Below are positions 53,560-62,198 of a stretch of DNA of 64,000 nucleotides, piece after piece. Location: the NCBI GenBank assembly GCA_004764695.1, contig SMSO01000036.1:20001-84000 (forward strand), written 5' to 3'. A model generated the notes under the pieces. That model saw only the letters and a program-made list of their open reading frames with translations, made no database searches and had not been told where the DNA came from. The DNA is from Schizochytrium sp. TIO01 (Eukaryota > Sar > Bigyra > Thraustochytrida > Thraustochytriidae). Each line of letters opens with the position of its first letter. Within the stretch, counting starts at the first letter, position 1. The position numbers and the translations under genes were made by a program.

Positions 53560-55275
53560 ATGGTGCTCGTGGAGAATAGTGGTGGCTCAGGCCCCCAGCT
53601 CACAACCCAATACACTGTTCTTGATGAGGAGGTTGTCCGAAATGCAGTGATTAGCGAGCGCGAGCTAGAGAACAAAGCAAAAAATGACAGCAACGGGCGT
53701 GGTAGTAGCGATGCGCGGGGACCTACTGCGGCTGCGGTGCGTCATGCACCGCAAGTCGGAAATGCTCTGCCTACAGACGAGGAGGTCCGTCTAGAAGAGC
53801 TCAGCACACTGCGCCTTTCATATAAAAACATCCTTCGTATTGACAACCTTGTTGGTTTACAGGCGCTCACAATGTTGTGCTTGGACAACAATGTAATTGA
53901 GGAGATTGAAAATATCGGTCATTTAGTCAATCTGCGTTGGCTCGATCTCTCATTTAACAACATTTCATCGATCAAAGGTCTTGAAACACTAACAGAACTA
54001 CAAGACCTCAGTCTTTATGCAAATAACATTGAAAGCCTTGAGAACCTCGATCAATGTGTGAAACTGGAGTGTCTCTCTGTAGGGCGGAACAAGATTAGTA
54101 AGCTGGAGAACTTGCTGTACCTACGTCAATTTAAAGCACTCCGGCTCGTCACACTTGAGGGTAACCCAGTATGCAAGGACCCAGAATACCGGATGTTTGT
54201 ACTTGCGTATTTAGACCGTCTCAAATATCTTGACTATGCACTTGTTGACGCCGGAGAGGTCATCAGTGCACGCGAGCAGTTTCAGGATGAGCTACTGGAA
54301 GCACAGGAACGAGATGCTCTCGAAGAGGCAAATGAAACATCAGCAGCTCAACAACGTGAGTACTTAGCGCGTCTCAAGGTTGCAGGCTTAGAGATCATTG
54401 AAACTCTGTTTGACGATATGTTCAGCGAGGACAAAGAGTTGCCCAAGCTCCGTCTTCTTCCTAGCTTTGATGATATCTTCGATCAATATCTGAACAACTT
54501 TCGTACGCAATCTGAGGGAACTGTAAATGCAGGTCTTGAGATTTTTCAAAAATACGTTGCTGAGCGGGAACGCATGGAAAAGGCTCTGGAGCAAATCACC
54601 TCAATGAATGAATCGCAAAGCATCGAAATGGTGGAAAGCTTCTTTAAAGAGATCAAACAGATTTCTGGCCGTATTCGTGCTCTGCAGGAGATGCGTGAAA
54701 ATGGCGAGGACAACACCGAGGAGGTCCAAGACATTGGTGGCAAAATTCGTGAAATGAGACAACGTCGCGCGGAATTGCGCGAGGATTTGATGACGATTGA
54801 GACCGAGCAAACCCAGCAGCTAAAGAAGCTTCTCGATACCTACGAAAATCGTGCCGGGGCAATACGAACTGAGCGTATCGACCACGCAACACAGTTCTTC
54901 CGGGCAGTTGAGGATTTCGAGAATTCTTTTGCACAAGCCTTGGAAAATCTCGCTGTTTCACTTGTGGAAAAGTTGGCCAACAATCTCTTAGAAGATTTAA
55001 GTGATGATGCTATGGCCTTTTTGTCAGATCGTGACAACCTTTTGGTGGCAATTCAGGGCGCCCATGATGTGCATCTCGGCAAATTGCTAGCGCAAGAGGA
55101 TAGTCTCAGGGAGGGTATTCTTCGTGAACTCAATGACAAGGTAGCATCACTGAAGAAAGAGTTTTCGAAACAGAATAGAGAGCGCGTTTTCGAGTTGGCA
55201 CGCATGCAGGATGGTATCAAGACTGAGCTTGATACGCTCGAGCGTCGTCTAATGTCGGATGATTTTGATGAGTGA
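53560..55275 (+). CDS. DRC3: Dynein regulatory complex subunit 3 (LRRC48-like)
   Basis: 571 aa from the ATG at 53560. DRC3 is part of the nexin-dynein regulatory complex between outer doublets of motile flagella. Residues ~75-200 hold SDS22-type LRRs (LRLSYKNILRIDNLVGLQAL, LRWLDLSFNNISSIKGLETL, LQDLSLYANNIESLENLDQC) and the LRR cap (LVTLEGNPVCKDPEYRMFVL). The remainder is a long coiled coil with the Glu/Arg-rich VISAREQFQDELLEAQERDA start. Length and layout match animal and algal DRC3 (about 520 aa). Its presence implies that the organism makes motile flagella at some stage. Confidence 0.92.
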   Translation: MVLVENSGGSGPQLTTQYTVLDEEVVRNAVISERELENKAKNDSNGRGSSDARGPTAAAVRHAPQVGNALPTDEEVRLEELSTLRLSYKNILRIDNLVGLQALTMLCLDNNVIEEIENIGHLVNLRWLDLSFNNISSIKGLETLTELQDLSLYANNIESLENLDQCVKLECLSVGRNKISKLENLLYLRQFKALRLVTLEGNPVCKDPEYRMFVLAYLDRLKYLDYALVDAGEVISAREQFQDELLEAQERDALEEANETSAAQQREYLARLKVAGLEIIETLFDDMFSEDKELPKLRLLPSFDDIFDQYLNNFRTQSEGTVNAGLEIFQKYVAERERMEKALEQITSMNESQSIEMVESFFKEIKQISGRIRALQEMRENGEDNTEEVQDIGGKIREMRQRRAELREDLMTIETEQTQQLKKLLDTYENRAGAIRTERIDHATQFFRAVEDFENSFAQALENLAVSLVEKLANNLLEDLSDDAMAFLSDRDNLLVAIQGAHDVHLGKLLAQEDSLREGILRELNDKVASLKKEFSKQNRERVFELARMQDGIKTELDTLERRLMSDDFDE

Positions 55276-55802
55276 TTAAAAATCATATTTTAATAATATT
55301 CAAGTTTGTTCCCTAATTTACGTGAAAACATATGCTGTCAAAAGAGTTGGTCATTTGTACAAACGAGCAAAGCAATTCAAATTCATGAGTTGTTGTAAAG
55401 GTAACATATAGGTTTTTCTGCTCAATAATACCCCCTGCTCCCCCTCCCCAATTTATTATCATGATTGTATGCCTGCCCACCGCTTATGGCGACTACAGAG
55501 GTTTCCTCACCTTCACAGAAATAGAATGTATTATGATCGGCTTCCAATGGAGGCTATGAGCGCTTACATTCAGTTCGTATTAAAATTACATACTTTTTCA
55601 TTGCGAGAAAGTTTTATTATTTGGCAAGAAAATTGCTGAAAGTTATTCAAGCATGGGACAAATGCAAAGCACAAAAAATAACCCACAAAGCGAACCTCAA
55701 CCCTTCGATTCTACAGTGCATGTCGCACTCCACTAAAATTAATGGGATCCTCGTAGCAACATGTGGAAACACAGAACATAGGAAAACAGAAGAATTATTT
55801 CT
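55276..55802. other. Spacer between convergent genes
   Basis: 527 bp, with a C-rich stretch near 55430-55450. No gene seen; the frame at 55621-55806 lacks a domain. Confidence 0.5.
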
Positions 55803-58568
55803 TTAAAAGTTAGGTTGTCCAAGTTTATTTCGTTCCCACCATTTCCCTGCTCTCGTAAAGATTTGATTACTGAGTCCAAAAACGGAGGACTTGGCTTCAG
55901 TTTCGTGCTGCATTCGCTCCGTGGAAAGTTGAACACGCCCCTGAAAGCAGATTGCCACAACAGATTGTATCACAAGAACATGGACAAGAATCATGAATAT
56001 AGCTTGCAAAGTGACTGTAAGAGCAGGTTCTTTATCGAGCTGAGTGCCAGGCCATGATCCAGCAAAGACACTCTGCCACAACAAGAAAGACTGCAAAAAG
56101 TCGGCGTTCTGGGTAGAGTTTGAGACAAAGAAAAGAAAGCTTGAGATGGAAAAAGCCAAAACAAAGAGGACCAAAAGAATGGTCAAATTGAAAACGCGGA
56201 CACAGCTATAATACACTATTCCGTACTCCAAGAAGAGATACGGGCGAACTCGCGCATATTTGAAGAACTTGATTGCCAACAAACCCACGGCGTGTGCCGC
56301 GAAGAGACGGCCCATTTCTGCATGCTGACTGAGCACGCTTATATCCACAAAGAATTCACTTGGAAGAGGCAGTGAGGTAAAGCGGCCAGAACGATAACTA
56401 AGGTTCATGTATGCTATAGACAGGAGAGCAAAAATAACAATTAAAATGTCAATGGCATTCCAAAAATCCAAAACGAAGCGAAGTAAAATTTTGGAAAGCG
56501 GGGCATGTGGTCGACGTTCGCTTTTCGAAACACGGGTTCGGTTGCTTCGCTGCCCATTCACCAACTTGCGACGTTGGTACTTCCGCTGTGCACGACGTGG
56601 GGATATTCCTGTTTGAGCTAAGCCACGTGTTAATTGATGCGCTCGTGCTCTCTCACTAAGAACAGCAAAGCGCACATTTGCGTGTCGAGCTGTAACAAAA
56701 AAATACTGGAACAATGTGTAGAGCATGTATATCACAACGAGAAAGACCAGGATACTTGCTGTGTACAAGAGCGCATTTTCTCGTTGAGAAAAATCATTTA
56801 AAGCATGCACATTCATCGAAGCGATATATGTACCTTGCTCAGAAAGCCATACGTCAAAGTTTGCAATGACAAATACACCATAGTTGCCGTTGTAGTAAGT
56901 GACTGATAATGACAAATAACGTGTCTGATCGTCGACCCAGGGCACTGGACTATTTTTTAGCTCTTGTAAAATTGTTTGGTTGACCGTACCGTTGGACATG
57001 GTAGGCAAAGTTACAACATAACCAGCAGATGGAAATTTATACCACGGCATTAAGTCTGGGCTTGACGCACTTGGAAACTGCCATCGATACAGAGGGGTCC
57101 ACGGGTTAGTAACATATTCAAAAGCCTCACGGGCTTCTGGACTGAGCTGACTAAATTGTTCAGAAAACCCTGCAAGTTCCTCCTCAGTAGCGCCTTTCCA
57201 GAATGATGTACTTCGTGTATCCTCATTGTATTCGGGATAACATAGGTCTTGGTTCAGAGAAATGGCAAGATCAGGGCAGCGGGAGGTAGGATCTTTGAAC
57301 CGACTTTGCACGACACGGTTCTGACGCAAGCGTAGAGGCATAACAACATTGTTTCGTGCTAATGGGCCAGCCGTAGATGCCAACACCTGAGACAACGGAC
57401 CTTCAATAAAACCATACATATCACGCCATGCGCTGATATTGCCAAAGTATATGGTACTCCCACGCTCACTAGCAAAGGACATATCTCGAACGTTGTTGAT
57501 CGGCTCAACTGCCTCATTAAGCACAGCAACATCTTCAACGGTAATCATAGCAAGAAGCATGCTAAATAAGATTAAAGCAAGTACAAAGTCCCATAGGCAC
57601 CTTGATTTGGTGCGCAAAACCTCATCAAAATAGTACACATGGCTGGGATCTATGCTGTTTCGCAGGGTAAGTGAAGATGGTCTTTTGCTTGTTATGCCAT
57701 GGTTTGGAGACTGGGAATCATACGTCAATGCATTCAAACCACGATTTTGCATGTGCTCGCCCAGCAAAGGTGCGACTACACGTGTCATGGGCAGGTCTTG
57801 TGGTAAATTGTCAAAACCCATGCGTAAAGCTTGTCGAGAGCGGTCAATAGTCTCCAGAAAAAGCCTGGGTTCTGCGCCTTGGCATACTTCGACCAGTACA
57901 TTGGCTTGACTAGGCCATACGGTACCTGCTTGGTCAACTAACACATGTGATTCCTGATCTGTATTAACCAGACCCCAATGCTGTGTTACGAGCCATGCGA
58001 GATCCTCGAAAACCATCTCAGGACTTGCCAGCACAACGCAACATGTTGCGGGTTCAAGGTTGTCTAAATCAAAGCCAGGTGAAGAGGAATCGATGCGGTA
58101 GACAAAGACACGTAGGAGTTTCTGGCTTGAATCCCGCTGTCGGCCCTGTGCTGCAAGCCCAAGGTCTTGCGCCTCAGAGGAGAGCTGATCCACAATTTGC
58201 TGTAATTTGGAGTTTTCCTTGTCAGACTCTAATGAAGTAGTTCTGTTTCCAACTCCACTTATATTTATTCTTCGATTCGATGCTGGCTCAAGCATTTCCC
58301 CGCTGCAGGAGTGCAAGACATTGCTGGTAATTTCCTCAAGAACTTCGTTGATTACGGTATCCACCACTTGCGCATTGTGAAAAGATCTGCGTCGTGCCCG
58401 CGCATGCTCCTGGTACTGATTTTCTTCGAGCAGTAGTTCTTCAAGACGTCTCTTTCGTGTTTGCAACTCTTCTTGAGATGTAAAGATCTCATCGGCGAGC
58501 CGTTCACGCTCGCGTTGCAGCATACGCGGCGACGGCAGAGCCTCCTCTGTTGTTAAGAGGTTTTGCAT
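55803..58568 (-). CDS. Polycystin (PKD2/TRPP-type) cation channel
   Basis: Single-exon 921-aa protein with an ATG at 58568. Residues ~20-60 are a coiled coil. Residues ~328-348 are S1 (LWDFVLALILFSMLLAMITV). The extracellular polycystin (TOP) domain follows from NEAVEPINNVRDMSF to LSVTYYNGNYGVFVIANFDV. S2 is near ALLYTASILVFLVVIYMLYT. S3-S4 start at WNAIDILIVIFALLSIAYMN. S5 contains FNLTILLVLFVLAFSISSFL. The pore loop (SVFAGSWPGTQ) does not resemble the usual LGD filter, and S6 is MILVHVLVIQSVVAICF. PKD2 proteins form tetrameric cation channels in cilia or the ER. The pore change leaves ion selectivity uncertain. Confidence 0.85.
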   Translation of the reverse strand: MQNLLTTEEALPSPRMLQRERERLADEIFTSQEELQTRKRRLEELLLEENQYQEHARARRRSFHNAQVVDTVINEVLEEITSNVLHSCSGEMLEPASNRRINISGVGNRTTSLESDKENSKLQQIVDQLSSEAQDLGLAAQGRQRDSSQKLLRVFVYRIDSSSPGFDLDNLEPATCCVVLASPEMVFEDLAWLVTQHWGLVNTDQESHVLVDQAGTVWPSQANVLVEVCQGAEPRLFLETIDRSRQALRMGFDNLPQDLPMTRVVAPLLGEHMQNRGLNALTYDSQSPNHGITSKRPSSLTLRNSIDPSHVYYFDEVLRTKSRCLWDFVLALILFSMLLAMITVEDVAVLNEAVEPINNVRDMSFASERGSTIYFGNISAWRDMYGFIEGPLSQVLASTAGPLARNNVVMPLRLRQNRVVQSRFKDPTSRCPDLAISLNQDLCYPEYNEDTRSTSFWKGATEEELAGFSEQFSQLSPEAREAFEYVTNPWTPLYRWQFPSASSPDLMPWYKFPSAGYVVTLPTMSNGTVNQTILQELKNSPVPWVDDQTRYLSLSVTYYNGNYGVFVIANFDVWLSEQGTYIASMNVHALNDFSQRENALLYTASILVFLVVIYMLYTLFQYFFVTARHANVRFAVLSERARAHQLTRGLAQTGISPRRAQRKYQRRKLVNGQRSNRTRVSKSERRPHAPLSKILLRFVLDFWNAIDILIVIFALLSIAYMNLSYRSGRFTSLPLPSEFFVDISVLSQHAEMGRLFAAHAVGLLAIKFFKYARVRPYLFLEYGIVYYSCVRVFNLTILLVLFVLAFSISSFLFFVSNSTQNADFLQSFLLWQSVFAGSWPGTQLDKEPALTVTLQAIFMILVHVLVIQSVVAICFQGRVQLSTERMQHETEAKSSVFGLSNQIFTRAGKWWERNKLGQPNF

Positions 58569-59107
58569 TTCATTTACTCAGCAGTTCTTTTTTAAAACGC
58601 TGCAGGCATGGTCTTTCTGACAATTTCCTATTGCGCCTATAATCTTTGCTCTCAACTTCGCTTTCGATTTTCTAAGGCTTCGAACTCCGAGATGGTCCTA
58701 AAGGCTTTGAGGTCTGCTCCAACTTGAACTCGATTAGTTGTCATCACCTAAGTATCCAAAGAAATAATAAATGAAAGAGTACTACTACTAGTATTTACTA
58801 GTACCTACTATCTCTACCTACTATCTCTACCACCTAGTACTACCTACTATTGCTATGTAGAAACACAAAGTTATAACGATATAAGTGATAACCTATATCT
58901 GTGGTTTCTGAAACCGTCTAAACAACCGCAAAGAAGAAGGAATTATATATAGTATAGAAAAGCGAAGGGCAAAAACCAAACCCAGGTTTGTTTGCAAGCC
59001 TCAGAGGACCTGTTTGCGAGGCAAACAACCTAAATTTCGAGGCCCAAGAAAAGACTTGGCCAAGGTTTGGGTTTACACGCTCGATCACCCGAGCTCGAAG
59101 GGCGGTG
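58569..59107. promoter_or_regulatory. Divergent promoter with CTACTA/TAGTAC cluster
   Basis: 539 bp between the starts of the polycystin gene and the coiled-coil gene. At 58780-58860 it contains a dense cluster of ACTACTACTAGTATTTACTA, GTACCTACTATCTCTACC and CTAGTACTACCTACTA. This is the densest occurrence of a motif found in several other spacers of this window. Confidence 0.4.
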
Positions 59108-61357
59108 ATGATGCAGAACATCGTTCGGGACGGTGAGTTCGACTTGGACGTTGCTCGACTTGCTTAACGCAACAGAGAATATAGAAAACGCACATGTTTT
59201 CCGCTTTCAGTGCAGGGACGCATTTTTCAATTCAGCTTTTTGCCTACAATTGTGAACGTCAAAGTTTTGCAGGGCAAGGCCAGTTTTGAAATCCTATTGC
59301 AAAACCAGTGATGAATAATCCCATGGTCTCACTTGTGCATTCATGCTTACCTCAGCTTTGGCGTGAGCTAGAACTCAAGGTAAACCTGATATATATGCTT
59401 ATCTCTACGTTTGCATTTAACCTTTCGAGTTTTCATTTTATATTGACCATACTGACTTTGATGGCTTGATTATTTTGTTATTGCATGTTGATCTACAGAA
59501 TCGTCATACAGCGCGTCCGTAGCATATCGAAAGGAGGTTCAGGATTTGCGGCGTGTGGTTCAGGATCTCGAACGATCCAGAGATAAAGAAGCGCGTCGGT
59601 CGATTCAAGCAACTCGAGAGCTACAAAAGCTTCGATCTCAGCTTCAAAGCAAAGACCGTGAAATCAGATCGTTGCGCGTGCGACCATCATCAGCAGGACA
59701 CTCTGTTCATGGGGGCTCTGTTGCCTCTGGAGATTCTCATGATCTCATGAATGGCCACTATCAGTACGGAAATAACAGTGGTAGTAGGAGCAAAAGTAAC
59801 AGTACTAGTATCAGCAATGACTATGTGCATACGGTCATCCCCGTCCTACAAAGCCCCAAAGGTAAAGAGGGATGGACATCATCAGAATCTCCAACATGGA
59901 GAACTTCACCGTCACCGACGGCCATGCCAGCAGGTATGGTAAAGCCTACGCGAGTTCGCGCAACAAGGGCCCGTGCAGGTCCCCGAGAAGCGACACCTTC
60001 GCCCCGATACCGTGATGGGGCACAGGAAAGTGAAAAGGAAGCAAGTATGCGCCCAATGTCTGCAGCGTCTGCATCTTTAGCATCCCTGTCTTCGCCAATA
60101 GCATTCCCAAATTCGGTAAATAATGGACACGGGTTTACAAAAATGGGGAATACAAGTGCGAGCCACCAAGCGCAAGCATTGCGCGAGGCAGAAACTGAAT
60201 GTGATCGTCTACGCGCAACTGTTGCCTGCCAGGAGGAGGATCTTCATCGTGCCGCAAGCGAGATTGAAGTCCTTGCATGTGCACTGGAACAGCGCGCTGA
60301 AGATCTGGGTGTAGATGGCAATTTACACTCTGGTTTGCTATACCAAGTTGGAATGCTGCAAAAAGAAGTGCATCGGCTGGAGATGGAGTTGGCCACGCGT
60401 GAAGGGGCAGAGCGGGAGTTGAAGCGTGAGATCGTTGAGAGTCAACATCATCATCGACACGTGCAAGAGCGCTTGGAAAATGCGGAAAAACGCATCAACG
60501 ATCTCTTGGAAGAACGCCAAGTAGTTTTGGATTATTTAAAGGAAAACAAATCAAAAACTGGACGTCTCGAAGAGGAGGTTAAGCAACTTTCACACGAGCG
60601 TGATCGTCTACAACATGAAGCTAGGAATGCTGTTTCTGGAGAGCAGTCGGCCAACTTCGAGCTGGAGGGAATGCGGACGCAGCTATTACGTGCACGTACA
60701 CAACAACATGGACCTGGCTCTCCGGATGTAAGTCCAGTAGGAGACCCAGCTTTTGAGACTCTGCTACGTGAGACAGAGGCAGAAATCCATGCCGGCGCCA
60801 TGGCAGCAGAACGATCAAAGCTACTTGAAGATTTACGTCATCAACGTGATAAGATTTATCATTTGGAACATCGATTGCAATCCCAAACCTCACGGAGCGA
60901 TTCGTTGGAGTCTCGCGTTCCTGAACTTGAACAGGAAATTGCCGCCCTCCGGGCTGAGGTGCAGCAACAGGATCAGTACCAGAAGGAAGTGCTAAAATCA
61001 CCAATCCGCCATCATCATGCGAATTTATTAAGTGATGACAGTACTCCTGAAAACTTGTCAAATTTGACTGGTTCTTCGGCTCGTCCATTATCAGCGAGTT
61101 CATCTTCAAATCATTTAATATCTGGAAGGAGTGGGCGTACCGATAGCAAAGATTTACATTCTCGTCAAAATCGTTTGGAGGGTCTCTTGAAGGTTGCAAA
61201 TGAAGCTCGAGAGATGTCAGAAAAAGAGGCAGTCAGACTTGAGGCAGAAAATGCTCGCCTTCGACGTGAGCTACGCATCTTTCAGCAACAGCCACGGTCC
61301 TCGCTGTCGCCGCCACCGCCGCCACCTACTTCAGAGTCTTCAGATGAGGAAGATTAA
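59108..61357 (+). CDS. Long coiled-coil protein with an 8-codon first exon
   Basis: Exon 1 is 59108-59132 (ATG at 59108, MMQNIVRD, GTGAGT donor), the intron is 59133-59498 (366 nt, ending CTACAG) and exon 2 is 59499-61357; phase 1, joined 627 aa. Exon 2 has no ATG at its start, which is why a first exon is needed. The chain has an N-terminal coiled coil (residues ~15-50), a Ser-rich disordered stretch (~60-225), then long heptads (ALREAETECDRLRATVACQE; RLEEEVKQLSHERDRLQHEA) and a C-terminal PPPPPPTSESSDEED. I do not recognise a family; centrosomal or basal-body scaffolds look like this, but so do many others. Confidence 0.78.
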
Positions 61358-62198
61358 ACTTAGGAGGCACCGGATACATTTACTGTTTGCGGGGAAGGGG
61401 TTCCAGAATGTATGTATACAATAGTAGGTACTCATCAAATGTAACCGATTTAAATGAAAAGAAGGCTTGGTTTGTGTTACCTATGTCAAGAGCGGTCGTA
61501 AAGTTGAAAAGCCCCCTTTTCAAAGGAAAAAGCAGAAAAAACAGTTTTCTCACTTTTCAGATGATTACTTACTTGTATTTTGAAAGAGAGATTCGAATTG
61601 TTTATTTCTTTCTCATGGACAACAGTAATTAGCAAATGAAATTTAGCTTGGAACCATGACATCTACTTCGCTCGATCCCGGAACGATGCTCTAATTGACT
61701 ATGTAAGTAATAGGGTTTAACTATAGCATTATTTTGCAGATTTAAAACTTATTTATTTTTAAAACTTATTTTTTAAATTACAATGTGCCAGAAGGAAAAT
61801 GAAACATCAGTCAATGTAAGCATAACAATCATGTTACCTATCAGTTATACTGAGAAGCATGTTCAACACTCTCAAGTTTCTTTCCACTCTCTTGCCCCTA
61901 CCATCTTATCTAAATGGCTCAGATTTTACCGTGGTCAACAATAAAGTGTTTTATGAAACAACAACAAAAGTCATAATAAAACCAACCTTAGTACTACCTA
62001 CTGTTACCCAGCATTAGGTCTTTTACATTACATTGCAGCAAGAAGAAGGAGAAAATGAGAGAGAAGATTAGTAAAAAAGGCCTATTGATCCTTAATTGAA
62101 AGATGAGCTCTGGCCAGCCAGCCTGCCATAGCAGAGCTTGTATGCCGAGCACGATCTCCGCGCTAGGCCGACGTACTCTCGCTGGTTTGCGCAAGAAG
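61358..62198. other. Spacer upstream of 3-dehydroquinate synthase
   Basis: 841 bp holding the 3' end of the coiled-coil gene and the promoter of the next gene. AT-rich except its last ~100 bp. A TTAGTACTACCTACTG motif lies at 61988-62003, about 200 bp before the start codon. No gene seen. Confidence 0.45.

Noticed and set aside
60621-61199. 192-codon minus-strand frame
   Set aside because: Antisense to the coiled-coil gene, without an own domain.
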